A stretch of DNA of 64,000 bases from Brasenia schreberi (Eukaryota > Streptophyta > Magnoliopsida > Nymphaeales > Cabombaceae): the NCBI GenBank assembly GCA_036023115.1, contig JAYKKT010000089.1:10256001-10320000 (forward strand). Reading direction: 5' to 3'. The position numbers were made by a program, and so were the translations under genes. Positions 12,198-26,600 of the stretch are shown here, piece by piece (position 1 is the stretch's first letter; every line of letters begins with the position of its first letter). Under the pieces are notes generated by a model that searched no databases, had not been told where the DNA came from, and saw nothing but the letters and a program-made list of their open reading frames with translations.

Positions 12198-12285
12198 ATC
12201 TTTTTTATACAACCTGGAGGTTGAAGCCAGATGCGTGCACCTGGTAATGTCGAACTTATGACCATAGACATGGTCAGTTCTTAAC
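12198..12285 (-). mobile_element. SINE-like element, second family
   Basis: The minus strand shows GTTAAGAACTGACCATG, GTCATAAGTTCGACATTACC, GGTGCACGCATCTGGCTTCA and ACCTCCAGGTTGTATAAAAA, in the same order as the other members of this family. Confidence 0.55.
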
Positions 12286-12837
12286 CGGCCCGAAAGTTTC
12301 GACCGAAAGAGATCCAAGAACCAGCTGAACTTGGAATCGGAACCAGGTACCACCCAGTTTTACCTTTTACAAAACCTGAACCAGAACCAGTAGTTCCAAA
12401 CCTCCGGTTCCAGTCTGCTTTTAGTTTTTCCTATTATTTTTAAATTTTTTACTAAAATTACCGATTTCGCGGGTGGTTGTGAACTCAAACTGGAACCGCC
12501 CCAGCACATGAAGAAGGGTTTGGTTTTAGATGTGTAGATCAAACAGGGGTCCATGGGTAGTTTGGCACTTGTTCCCCTTAAGCAAGGTCTCGTGTTCGAC
12601 CCCTGTGAATGGAGAAATCCCGAGCTGGGAGAGCTTTACACCATTGTGGGCCTATCAGGCTCGAACCGAATTAGTCAGGGTTCTTGTGGACTTCTGGATA
12701 CCGATGGTTTAGAAAAAAAAAAACTAAAATCAGAATTACTAACCATGGTCAATACTGCTTCATGAGAACATCCCCAAGGTTAGGACTTGGCTTAAGGCCT
12801 ATGTTAGGTGCCAGGCTTATGAAAATGCGGTTTACTG

Positions 12838-12960
12838 CACTGAGAGTGTTAGCTCAACGGCAAAGCACTCTAGCACCGTTGCTGCTGGTGGGGAGTTCGA
12901 TACCCAGAGGGTGTATGTGTGTATGTGTTAGGCTTCGGCCTTCTCTTGTAACAAAAAGAA
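12838..12960 (+). mobile_element. tRNA-derived SINE
   Basis: The A box TTAGCTCAACGG is at about 12849-12860 and the B box GAGTTCGATACC at 12893-12904. The 3' body reads GTGTTAGGCTTCGGCCTTCT CTTGTAACAAAAAG. It is very close to the copy at 11760-11885. Confidence 0.8.
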
Positions 12961-12999
12961 AAAGAATACTGTTCGCTTTGATGGGAGTCGAGGCCTTGA

Positions 13000-15900
13000 C
13001 TGCCAATGGAGTAGTTAAAGACCCTTTCTATTAGGGGTGTTTGTGGTCCGCTTTGGTTTGGTTCTAGGCTCAACCTCAAACAAAACAAATATAATCGGCT
13101 CCCAATTTCGGAGAACCCCAAACTAAACAGTTCATGTCATAAAAGAGAAACAAACCTTACCATCAGTTCCATTTCGGTTCAGTTCCACCATGGTTCATTG
13201 CGTTTTAGCATGCCAATATATCACAATTGTAGAGTATTAACATATAATCAATCACATATAAAATGCCATCAGATGTGGATGAGTTTGGTTCTAATGGTTG
13301 AACACCCCTACAATCTAATATGTTAGCTAGCCTTAGATATTCTCCCCACCTCTCTCTCTCTCTCTCACACACACACACTCATAAAAAGTTGGTAATGAGA
13401 AGAACAGTAAGAGGAATAACAAAGTAGCAAAAGCCGAGTAGAGTCCAGGCGAACCCAAAGCTGTCCTCATCCCTGACATCTGATTTTTATAAATTTGATT
13501 ATATATATGTATGAGTGTGTGTTCCAGTTTTATCTTAATGTATTATACCTAAATGAGTTATCTAATTGTAGATATGAAAATTTCACTCCAAGACTATGTA
13601 GAGACTTGAAATAAACTTCTCAACCCACTTCGTTTTTACGCGAGCATGCCAACTAGTTTCTAAAACTAGCAAAATTGTAAATCTGACTTTGTGAGATGAT
13701 TGTGGCTAAGCGAGATCTTTTCGCCTTAGGCCTTCTTGAACCGATGCTAAAGGGTCAGCCTAGATGCTTTGATGATTTTTTTGTATTGGTATATGTTTCC
13801 AAAATTCACTTTGAAATATGGTTTTGAATCAAATCAAACTCGTGCACTTAGTTTAGAGTTGAAAGATTTTAAAGTTCTGAAAAAAAGAAACTGATTCTGT
13901 TTGCAGAGTTTGTTTCCGATTTTTTTTGGGTAACTTAGATACCTTCAAAATTAATGAAAAATTCATATAACATAGAATAAAATATGAAGATTCTAAGACT
14001 ATTTTTTCTTTGTGCTTTGGCACTGTAGTTTTTTAGAATTAAATTCGGAACAAACCATTGCTCAAGTGTTTCAAGATATGCTATTATAGAAACACATAGG
14101 CCTAAAGAAGCTTTTGTATCTTGGTGCACAGAACTCCAAATTGTATGATTTTAGTTTTATTGGAAATCTATGGATATCACTAATAAGACTAATTTTATCA
14201 ATTTTGGTTAGCTACAAACAGAGTTATGAGACTTTTACCTAACCCCTATTGTAGGAAAACAAACTGTATAGAAACAGAATCTGAACTACACTGATCTTTT
14301 CCTGTTTTATTCACTAGTGTACCCGGCCCTAAAATTCTTGAAAATTTTATTTCTAATGGGCTTGTGTATGTAGATTCGGTGTCTTAAGTTTCAGATCATT
14401 CGAAACAACAATTTAGCAATGAAAAATAAAATAATAGACATGTACAGGATGCAGAAAAAAAAAGTTTCAATTTTAGAAATTATATGCATGCATCCATCCG
14501 AATTTAAAAAGGCATCCACAACAAAATTAAAGCACATTACTAAAGGGAAATAAATGTAAATGTATATATTAGCTTAAGCATAGAAGGGGTTAGGAGTTAT
14601 AGGAGTTTATAGAATATAGAAAGGTAGAGAATCAAGAAAGCAAATAAGTAGAGTGCATCAACATGAAACAAAATGGACAATATTTCTACTTCCTATTACA
14701 ACATGGGGGGAGACAAAACTTTATTAATACAACCCATTTCTCAAATTGAATATAAAGAAAAGAATCAAGATCATCAATGAAAGAAGAATGTTTACTTACC
14801 AGCCCTCAAAGGGAACTCGGATACAAGAAGGACATCGTTCCCTTTCTCTTCTCCTTTCTCTCTTTTCTCTCTCTCTCTCTCTCTTTCTTTTGTTGCAACC
14901 ACTCCTCTCTCTCCAAGATGTTGGAAACGTCTCCCCCTTGGCCTCTATTTACAGGCAAAGGAGGGGCTAGACCCTCCCTTGGTTTGGATTGGGCATGGGT
15001 TCCTTGACCCATGTCTTGATCCATTTGACTGGCCCTAAGTCTATTACGTGGACACCTTTTTGTGGTCCCATTTAATCAAGTGTTGGACCAGTCCCATGTG
15101 AGTTTAGTTGGCTAGGTATACCCAAGCATGGCCGGCTGGACCTTGACTCAACCGTAGGCTTTATTTACTCCCATGCGGTCTTGCCTTGGTTGGTTTCATT
15201 CGGTTGTGGTTCATCCAATCAATTCTTGGGTAGTCTTAAGCCTTATTTGATATGAGCTTGGCTTGGCTCATGATGTGAGGCGTCTTCGGGTGCGACCTTT
15301 GATCTCATTTGGTGCAGTCGGGTATCGTATTTGACTAGGAGGGGCCTCTTCCTTGCTCCTTAGCTAGGTGAGCCTCCCTTTTGGCTCGATGAATATGAGT
15401 GGGGCCGGTCAAGGTGGGCTTGACCATTGCTTCTTGCTTTGTCTAGGTCCACCTGAGCTCGGTACCTGCTTGCTTTAACTATTGCTTTGGCCTTTTGCTG
15501 AGTCTTCGGTATTTCTTTTGCGTGGTGCATTCCTTCAACCTTATCTTGTTTTAAAACTTTAAAATCATTTTGAATTTCCAAATATTCAAAATCTCCTTTT
15601 TGATTTTATAAGCTTTATTACAAATGAGGACTTTTGAAAACAAGCTTATTTTGAAAATTCTGAAACAGGTTGAGTTAGGTTACAAAAATATTTTTGGTGT
15701 TTAGACTAATATATTCGAGTTCCATCATACCTATATCCATTTTCCATACAATTTGTCTTTTTTAAATCTTCTTAAATGTTCTTTTTTTGGGTGGTTTTAG
15801 CCGGTATTTTAAACGAAGACCTTTGATCTTTTCGTTGCAGTCGGGTTGGGGTGATCCGACTGGCATCAGGTTGGGCTTGGGTTGTGCAAATTGACTTGGT

Positions 15901-16814
15901 CAACCTGCTTTTGACCTGAATAAAATCCCTTGATCCGATTTGCCACCCCTAACACCTACACAACACCTGAATGAAACTTTATATGTATCATCTTCTTAAG
16001 GGCACATACTATACTTATTTAATACGTACATCTGGTTCAGTTATGGTTTGCTCGAAACATCAAACCATCCGTTCCTGGTCAAGTTCCTATTTGAGTTTGA
16101 AATCAGTATTTTTATTAAAAATTATGAAATTTAGAGAACAAATTTTTTAAAAATACTGAGAACCGGCGGTTTGTGGTTTCGTTTATAGTTTTATAAGAGG
16201 TGAGACCAGAACTGAACCGAGTGGTGTCCGATTCCGAATTCAGCCGGTTCCTGGTCAAGTAGAAACCACTGAACCGGTTTAAAACCGCCATGTGTACCCC
16301 ATGAATGGGCTTATAAGAAAGAAGAAAACTGACGATGATAGTTTTCTAAAAGAAGGGTCCAGCGATTTCTGCCACGAATGGGCGTAGAAAGAAAAGAAAT
16401 CAGGGAGGCTTTGTTGGCCGGACATGGTTGCCAGTTGCCATAGAAGAGACAGTAGCTCCACCATGCAGTGCCACTTCTAAAGGATCTTCAGGGTGGCGTG
16501 ATAAGTTGGACTCCACATACTTTCACGCTCTGATCGAATCGCAACGATATCCTATTTGGTGTTTCCCTCATGCCACCTAAAGACTAATCTGGGAGTCAAG
16601 CTTGCGGACGAGTTGAAATACATTTTTTTCCTGTTCCCCTTGACACCGCCTACATAATGAACTGAGGAGTGAGGAGCATTACATGGCTTCTTTGATAATA
16701 GAAGTTTCTAATTTTGATGAGATAAAAGAATATCCAAAAATCAAATTGAATTAAGATGCTTTTTAGTGATTTAATCTAAAAGTTTCATATCTTTTATCAA
16801 ACTTTCACCCGTCT

Positions 16815-16855
<41 letters not shown>

Positions 16856-17560
16856 AGAGAAACTGGAAAGGGTACATGCTCATGCTCATGCTCATATAGA
16901 TAGTGTTATATCATCCTCATTCATTTTTATCGTCTAAATTCGAAACTAAAAAGTTAAGTGTATCATTGTGCATTAAATGTAAAGTAAATTATATAATTCA
17001 TTTTTAAATTCAAATTTTTATCATTAGGTACGGTTAAGATTGAGTATGCACAACTATATAAAGAGAGAAAGAGAAAGAATATACTAATTATCATATTCAA
17101 ATAAATCTTAATTATTATGGTTAAAATATAATTTTAAAAAGTAAAATTTATATATATATATATATATATATTATGTGTACTATAAACACTTTTTTGATTG
17201 CTTTTTAATTTATATTTCGACTACCGACCAACATAAGATGGATAGTTGGAAATTGTCTGGATACCTCTCGAATATTTGGATCCCCAAATATCTAGCTTTC
17301 TCTTATGTTATTCCTAAGTTCGGAATAAAGTTGTGAGTTCAACTTAAACTTGATACTGAATTCAACTTAAATTTTTTTTCCATTAGCATTTCACTCAATT
17401 TTCTTCTATAAAAAGGATTTTGTTTATAATGATCGAGTGTCACGTCTTTTCTTCTTTTTTTTTTTTTTGTGCGTAAAACAAGTGGCTCATCTTTGAAGCG
17501 ATGGAATACGTTGTGAGTCCAACTTGATCGACCTCGTTCAAGGAGGAAAAAGTCGATCCA
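13000..17560. other. Intergenic repeats upstream of HY2
   Basis: No gene is supported. The stretch holds two patches of GAACCGGTTC-like simple phrases (12290-12420 just upstream, and 16060-16290), a CT tract at 14860-14890, and (TA)n runs at 16817-16851 and 17146-17171. The block 14750-15900 is possibly decayed LTR-retrotransposon DNA, but no LTR pair or pol domain could be shown. Confidence 0.4.
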
Positions 17561-17594
17561 CGTGGGCTCTCAGCTGCCATATACGGGGAAAACG

Positions 17595-17651
17595 ATGTTG
17601 AATCCCTTTCGACGTAGAAGACGCATGAATTTCTTGTGGGTGTTTGAGTGA
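17595..17651 (+). promoter_or_regulatory. Short upstream ORF in the HY2 leader
   Basis: An ATG at 17595 opens an 18-codon frame ending TGA at 17649-17651, 14 nt before the HY2 ATG. It is arginine-rich (MLNPFRRRRRMNFLWVFE). It could lower HY2 translation if the transcript starts upstream. The transcription start is not visible, so this is only a candidate. Confidence 0.4.
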
Positions 17652-17665
17652 GTATTGAGAGCGGG

Positions 17666-20600
17666 ATGGGGTGCCTGTTTTATGGTCGTGCCCCAAATCT
17701 TGCACTCTCAAATGGTCGCTCCCCAATACGTGCTTTCAGTCGAAACCCGACGAAAATTTCCTCTTTCATGTACCAAAAGTTCTTGGATTTCGCCATTGAA
17801 CAGATCCAACTGCAGACCGATTTGACCCCTCTGCGGTTAGAGGTAATCTGCTTTCTCTCTATTGGTCGCCCTATTTTGTTTCTATAGTGAGTTGTTCTAG
17901 GATATTTTTTCCTTGTTGGTACATCTGTGAGGGACTTATCGTGTTTTTATGTTCGAAAGAGAACTTCTTGCTGTTTAATGGTGGTGGTATGCGTCATTAG
18001 GAAAAGTTTAATGGTATGAAGGCTTTAGATGGGAAGACAGAGACAAGGACACTCTCTTTCGGAGCTCCCAAGATTAGACTTGTTCGTAGTTTGGCAATTG
18101 ACGGAGGCCCTTCAATGCAGGTATTTTGCATTTAGTTGCTACTGATCTTCAGAGGACGCCGTATTTTATGGCTGGGTGTGGTTAATGAAGTGATTGTATT
18201 ATTGTTATTGACCTAGTATGTGGACTCATGTGCGGAAAACTAAGGAATTTACTCTCTTTAACTAAAAGCTAGTGCAAAGTGCTAAAGTTGTATAGTCTGA
18301 CAAGAAGTCACTGACTGAAGTTCATAATAGAAGAATACTCAAGTCAATGCTTCAATGAATAGCTATGTATTTAAACCTAGGTGGTTATAGACTGATCTTG
18401 TTAGATCTATCCAGCATTGACGCTCTGACTCGTTGAAATGTGAATCTCTTACACAACCACGAAGAACGTAGGGCCATTGGATCCACTTAAAGAATCTAGA
18501 TGCAGAGATATGCCATGTTCATTCTGCCATGAAAAGAGGAGAAATTTCTGTGATATGTATGGCTGATACTTTTATAAACGACTGTTAGTAGTTTGCTGCT
18601 TGGATGATTCTATTCAGCACCAAATCTAGTGTTTATTGACATGAAACTTGAAACATGAGCTTCCACATAATGGCATGATGAAACTTTTCATTTCTCCAAA
18701 GAAAAAAGGATCAGGAAGGTATTATGTGGAAGCTCATATATCTTCTCTTTTTGTATATCTTGTCTCATCCTATATCAGATCGTTCTTATGCTCAATGATT
18801 TCGTTTCTCAAGTATTGCATTTTGACCACTTGTTAGGATTTTTTTTATTGACCAAGAAACATTGACCTTAAGAAATTATTTTATCTTGTAATGAGATTGT
18901 TTTCCTGGAATAGTGAGACCTGAAGTCTCTTAATACAATGCAACACCAATCTAGACTTATTTACCATTTTATCCTTAAAATCATCTTTTCACCCTTCAGA
19001 TCTATTAATGTTGCTGGGAGTATTATTTTCTAATTGTGCTATGTTCGCAAAGGCCCTAGTTTTCTTATTCTTTGTGCATAAGAATGTGTTGGTGTTGGCA
19101 TCTTGTTGCTTATATACTGATTATACTGTCAAGGTATGGTTTTTAAGTTCATTTTGTTGTTAGGTGCTGGATTTTGCAGCATTTCCTGAGCCAGAATTTG
19201 ATCTTCCTATATTTTGCGCTAATTTCTTCACTGCTGTGGATCGGAACATAGTTGTCTTGTAAGTTGTTGGCCCTTCCTGTGTATGTCTATCTTTTAATAT
19301 TGATGCAGTAAATGCGTCATGAAAACTGGATGACCCACTAGTCACTGAGGTGCTTGGTGTTGTTAGATGATTGGGTGTGTAATAGCTTACTATGTCGGTG
19401 TTTCACTGTCTATGGTATGTTAAGTGACATGTCAAATTAAGTAGTGGTGTTTTGACATTTGGATTTCTTGGTAAATTTCTTGAGATGGTCATTCCCTATG
19501 TATCATGTTTATGGAGTTTTGAACTCATATGACAATTAAAGAAGCATCCATCCGATCATATATGTCTTGTTGCAGTTTGTTTGGTATTGCATGCTGTGAT
19601 ATAAACATTTTAGGATGCCATGAACTTCAGAACACCATGCTCAGCAGTTTAGTAATGAGGCTCTGACCAGATAGTTCTCCACGACCACTAAAATGAGATT
19701 TCACCACTTACTCAGGGATTACAACAACCTTTCCGCACCAGGATAATATATGATGCTCAACATATCACAATACATACTTTCAAGGTGAACTTAATCAAAT
19801 CTTATTCTTGTGCTAAGGTATTTAAGTTTTTAATCCTTTGGGTGAAATGATAACCTAAGTCACACCGACACTTCTAAGAGGTGGAGTGTCAACCTCGACA
19901 CGTGTGCGACACCAACATCGATACCGTGTCGATGCGACATTGATAAAAAACATGATTTTTTTTAACTCACGGTTCTACCGCCTATGGTGTATCTATCCTA
20001 GAGAACCCGATCAAAGAAGGAGTAGTCCGTGAAGACGATGAAACTGAAGCCTCTTAGTCGACTCGTGACCTTATCTCCCATGATGACCACCTGAGTTACC
20101 TCACCACAGTTTTCAAAATACTCCTTCACCTTGTTTTCCATCATCTCTCATGAAACTCCATCGATGAACGTAGAAAAATATCTCAATGCGTACCTTCTTT
20201 ACTTCCTTTTGTATGGATATCCACGCTTCAAAATCTGGTATCTATTTTGAAGTTCGGGTCTTTTTGGATAAATGGGTCCAGATAGTGAATATTGATTTTT
20301 GTATTATGATGAAATTAGTAGTTGTTTACAATTTATGTGTTTTGCTTTAATATAAAGTTATGTACTTGCTATTGTCATATACTTATGTTAATTGATGTCT
20401 CACTTGTTGTATCGTGAATATTATATTATATAATATTATATATTATATATCTTAGTCGTGTCGCTGTACTTAAAATTTTTGAAATTTGCCGTATCCCGTA
20501 CCTGCACTCATGTCTGCACCTGCAGTGTAACATAGATGATAACAACAACAACTACTACTACTAAGCCTTTTTTCATACTACATGGGGTCGGTTTCATGGA

Positions 20601-23600
20601 TTCTTTGTTTCCACATAGCCCTATCATGTACCATGCTAGCAGTTAACTCAATATAAACTAGATCATTCTTTACCGTTTCTTTCTTTATGGTTGTCCTCTC
20701 CCTCTTTTAATATTTTCACAATCTAATTTTTCATATTTCTTACGGGAGTGTCCTTCGGACATCTTTCTACGTGTCCAAACTATCTTAAACAATTTTCTCC
20801 CATTTTATCCTCTATTGGTACTACTCCCAATAGAGGATAAAATGGGAAACACGATACGGGCCATACCGCACGATATGTCAGGGACCCTGGCTAAATAAAG
20901 GGCTTTTGTTTCTTCCTCTCTCATGTGGTCACAACTCCCAACGCACTCTCTCCCATTTTTGGTGTTAAATGCTCGAAAGAAAATGCTTTATAATGCCCGT
21001 GAAAGCCCCCAACTCGGATCATGGTATATATTTTATATTTTTTGGGGATTTTTCTTTGTATTTGTTATTTTTTTGTATTATTTACATTATTTTTAAATGA
21101 TAAAATATGACGTTAGGAAGTGCATGGATATGATTTTTATTGCATTCGTGAAGTGAGACACTCTATTTGAGTGTTATATGAATATTGAGAATTTATGAAT
21201 TGCTTTTATTTTTGTGTTTTTTATTGAATTAAAGTGCTGAATTAAGATGGTAGGAATGGGTGTTAGGGACTCCCAATCTCAGTATGATGATTCAACATGG
21301 CAGTGGGGTACAACAGTTGAGGGTTTCAGTTTGAAGATCAAATGTTTATTTTATGAGAAGGTGGTTAGTGGTGAAAATTCACGATTATCTTGCACGAGAC
21401 TAGGAAAGAAGTTGTTCTTTGCACAGGTAGAGTTAAAAGTTTGCTAGAAGGCATTAAATGACAATGTCTTTAGATGATTAAGAGCATACACGAGAGGAGA
21501 CAACAAAATGATGATTTAGGAATGTTTGAGGAAGATGATGATGCTATTAGATTGACTGATAGCATTCCTTAAAATGCTAGAATAGAGATTGGTAGTAGTA
21601 GTTCTCATCCATCAAACATGGGAAAGAGGAGTGCTAAAGATTTTACAAGTGAAAGTTATAGAGGTGGAAGCTTAATGAGTAGAGGAAAAGTTTCTTCTAG
21701 CATACATTCATTTTTTTCCTACTAATACTACACATGGTGGTCAACTTGGAATTCGTGCTGCTATGACTTCAGAACACTATAAGATCAGGCAGACCTTGTA
21801 GTGGGCAGATGGTTTTATGATGCATGCATTCCATTTAATGTAGCAAATGGTTTTCATTTTAAAGCAATGACAGATGTACTTGATAACATTTGTTCAGGAT
21901 ATAAAATGACCCATTATCAGAAGGAAAGTTATTAGATAAGATCGTCATTGAAGTGTAAGAATATTGTTCGACTTTGAGAGAGTCATAGAAGGTAACATGA
22001 TGCACTATCATGACAGATGGATGGATTGATAGGCAAGGAAATACCTTGTTAAACTTTTTTGTCTATTATCCTAAATGACTTATGTTTTTGAGATCTCTAG
22101 ACATGTTATTAAACTTTTTTGTTTGTTATCCTAAAGGACTTCATGTCAGAGGAGTGGCATACTGTAGAGATCCTAAGGCAAAAGTTTGATAAAGTGATAT
22201 AGAAGGTTGAGCTAGAGAATGTAGTCAAATTCATTACAGATAATACAACTAACTATAAAGCAATTGGGATGGAGTTAGCATATATTTATGGGACTTTATA
22301 TTGGACACCATGTGCAACCCATTCTTTAAGATATTGGTGAGAAGATAGACAGATGGTGTAGAGCTTTTTCATAAAATTTAAATCGGTTTGCAACTAATTT
22401 CTTATTTGTATAAAGTATCGTGAGACAGAAGGAAGCCTTGAAAAGAACATTCTCCTCATATGAGTAATAATAATTTATAGAGTTGTCTCAAAATAAAAGA
22501 AATAGAAAATTGAATGAGATTTCAGATACAGTCTTGAGGAGTATATGTTGGAATGTATGTGTTAGACTGTTGAGGATTACATGTCTTTTAGGGAAGGTTT
22601 TGAGATTGACTGATAGCGAGGAGAAATTATCTATGAGTTACCTTTATAAAGCCATAGGTAGGGCAAAAGAAGAATTAAAAATAATTTTAATGGAATAAAA
22701 AGAGATTATGTGTGAGTCTGAAAAATTATAGATAATAGATGGAACTAACAGTTGCATTAGGCTATTCATGCAGCAACATATTACTTAAACCTAACATTTA
22801 GGTACTCAACAAGACGATGAGGTTAATCGAGGCATCATTGATTATATAGACATATTAGTGTCTGATGAGAGTAGAGTAGATGCTATACATCTTGTTTATC
22901 TTCATATTTAAGTTTCTTTAATGTTATATTATTATGAATTAAGTTCTTAATGTTTGTCTTTTTCTACAAATATTTAGTGGAATAGGTTTGGAAGTAATTG
23001 CCCAAACCTTAGATATTTTGTAGTAAGAGTTTTGAGCCAAACTTACAGTGCAACGGGTTGTGAAAGGAACTGGAGTGTCTTTGAACACATCCATATAAAA
23101 AAGCATAATAGGTTGGAACATAAGTGGCATAATGACTTAGTTTTAATTCGTTGTAACATGTGGCTTCGTCAAAGGTAATCTTGTATCAGTTATTACTTAA
23201 AGATTCAATTCAATATTTTGTTTGACTTAAATTGTTAATGTTATTTACTAATTACTTATCTTTCTTTCTTGTAGGCAATTAAAAAAGGTAAATAGAGAAG
23301 AAAGCCAATTTCATTCAATAAGTTTGGATAATTTTGATATATTAGAAGACTGGATTATGGAACATAGCGAAAAAAATACTCTCCTAATCGAAGAAGATAT
23401 TGCATGGATTAATTTTAAAGGAGTGCAACAACATTATCAAGAAGTTTGAAGTAGAAGGTGGTGAGGATCTTCAGGAAGGAAAAGATGAAAGATTATTTAG
23501 TTGAAGATTACAATATGTAAATGTAAATATATTTTATTTTTTGTTTCAAAATATGTATTTTTTTTCAATTGTTCAATGGTGAATGTTCAATATGTACTAA

Positions 23601-26600
23601 ATTTTATATTATATGAATTCTTTACAATTATTAGATTTTTCTATTTTTTTCTATTTTTTAAGATTTTTTCTATTTTTCTTATTTTTTAGATTTTTATTAA
23701 TCTTTAATATTAAAGTATGATACACTATGCTATGCTATGATATGCCTGTATCACGAACCAAAATGATACACGATACGATGCATATCGAACAACACTGCTA
23801 ATAACCTCATTATGTATATGGTCTTTCCTTATATGACCGTTCATCCATCTAAACATCTTCATTTCTACTGCATACATCTTTTTCAATGATTAACTGTCCA
23901 ACACTCATAACCATAAAATATAACAGGTCTAATTGTTGCTTTGTAATATTTACCTTTCAACTTTAATGAATCTTCTTATTGCATTGAATACATGGTGTCC
24001 TCTCCATTTTAACCAACTGCATTAATTTTATGTGTAACATCTCCATCAAGTTTTATATCATTTTGAAAAATTGACCCTAATTATTTAAAACTTTCTTTGT
24101 GATGGATGTAATGTGTCAATCTTAATTTATTTGTCCTCTGAAGCACCCAATATTGTTTGACATGTATCGTATCGTGTATTGTTTTTCTCTACGATACGGG
24201 CATATTGTATCTTATCGTACTTTAATATTAAAAATATAAAAATATTAAAAAATCAAGAAAATTAGTAAAAATCTAAAAAAATCAGAAAATTTTAGAAAAA
24301 ATTTAGGAAAAATCTGGTAATTGCAAAGAATTTATGTAATGCAAAGTTTAGTACATATTGATGATTTGATCATTCACCATTTGAACAATTGAAAAAAGTT
24401 ACATATTTTGAAGTAAAAAATGAAATGCATTTATATTTATATATTGTAACCAGGATCATCAACTAAATAATCTTCATCTTCTCCTTACTGAAGATCCTCG
24501 TCACCACCTTCAGCTTCAAAATCAAAATCTATCTCCTTGATAATATTTTTGCGCTCCTTCTAAATTAATTCATGTAATGTCTTCTTCGGTTATGAGGGCA
24601 TTTTCTTCGTTATCTTCTATAATTCAGTCTTCTAATATATCAAAATTATTGGATCAAATTGGCTTTCTTCTCTATTTACCTTTTTCAATTGTCTACAAGA
24701 AATAAAAATAAGTAATTAGTAAATAACATTAATAATTGAAGTCAAACAAAATATTGAATTGAATCTTTAAGTAATAACTGATACAAGATTACCTTTTATG
24801 AAGCCGCATGGTATAACGAATGAAAACTAAGTCATTGAGCCACTTATGTTCCAACTTGTTGTGCTTTTTTATATGGATGTGTTCAAAGACACTCCAATTC
24901 CTTTCACAACCAGATGCACTAGAGGTTTGGTTAAAAACTCTTACTGTAAAATCTCTAAGGTTTGGGTAATCACTTCCAAACCTATTCCACCAAACATATG
25001 TACAAAAAGACAAACATTAGAGACTTAATCCACAATAATATAAGACTTGAGAAACTTAAATACAAAGATAAACAATTTACCTGGGCACATATTAGTGAGG
25101 TTGTGAATTGCTACAGGCAAGCTCACTAAGTAAAGAGCATTATCATAAATCTCCATCTCTTGATGTATAGTATATGCTCTGCTCTCGTCAGGGATTAATC
25201 TATATATACAATCAATGATTTCTCGATTAACCTCACCGTTCCTTTTGAAGCTTGCTGAGTACCTCAATGTTGTGTTTAGATAATATGTTATTGCATGAAT
25301 AGGCTGATGTAATTGTTTCTTCTATCTATTATCAATAATTTTTCATACGGGCACATGATGTCTCTTTTTTCATTAAAATTATTTCTAATAGTTTTTTTTG
25401 CCCTATCCATGGATTCATAAAGGTAGGCCATTGATGGTTTTGATGATTTCATGCAACAAATCAATTTAACAAGATTGACAAAATGAAGATTTCACAGACT
25501 TCTGGAATCAAGAATGCAGTCGACCCATTCCTTGGCAGTCGGCTGCTATTTCTTTTATTCAGTCCATTCCAGAAAACGATACCTAATTACATACTTATAC
25601 TAAACCTAATCTAAATTAAAAGACAAAAAAGCCCTCACTTAACTGACACGGGTCCGATTCATTAGGATCCAAACACTAATTTATTAGTATATTACATAAG
25701 ATACCAAAAAGAAAACATGAAATGGGAGACGAGACTTGATCTCCAACACGCCCCCTCAAGTTGAGTCTTGAAGGCTTGTAATTCCTATCTTGACAAGGAT
25801 TTTCTTAAACCCATTGACAGGTACTGATTTAGTGAGAATATCTACCAGTTGATCTTCTGAACATACATGGACTAGGCTGAAGATGCCTTGAGAAACTTTC
25901 TCTTTGATAAAGTGACAGTCAATTTCTATGTGTTCGGTCCTTTCATGGAATACAGGATTCAAGGCTATCTGTAGAGTTGCTTTACTATCTGGAAAGAAAA
26001 TTTTTCTTTGAGACCAATTTCCTTCAGGAGTGAAATAATCCATAGCCCCTCACACATTGAAAGAGCAAGCGTGCGATACTCTGCTTCTGCACTTGACCAC
26101 CACAGATTGCTTTTTACTTTTCCATGAGACTATATTTCCACCTAAGCGTACCATATAGGTAGAGGTAAATTTTCTATCAGTTTTGGAGCTTGCCAATCAG
26201 CGTCTGGATAAATCTCTAAATTCATTGATGAATAAGGAGCATATAATAACCCACGGGTTATAGAAGACTTTAAGTATCTGATTATATGAAACACAATGTT
26301 CATATGATGTCTGGACGGGTAGTGCATCCATCTACTAACATATCTGACCGCAAAACTGATGTCAGGTCGAGTTATAGTTATGTATATCAATTTTCTCACT
26401 AATCTCTAGTAACATCTTTGTACGGTTGTGTAGTCACACTATCTTCTTCTCTTGGAGTATCCATAGGAGTAAAACATATTCTGCACTCTTCTATTTTGGT
26501 TTCCTTTAATAAGTCAAAGATATATTTTCTTTGGCTCAGAAATAAACTATCATGATATCATCCTTATGAATCACTTCTATTCCCAAGAAATAATGTAATC

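Noticed and set aside
14746..15024. Overlapping short frames near 14.8-15.0 kb
   Set aside because: Driven by a CT tract; the strands give unrelated low-complexity peptides.
17538..17726. Minus-strand 62-codon frame at the HY2 start
   Set aside because: Overlaps HY2 exon 1 and its leader in antisense and has no domain.
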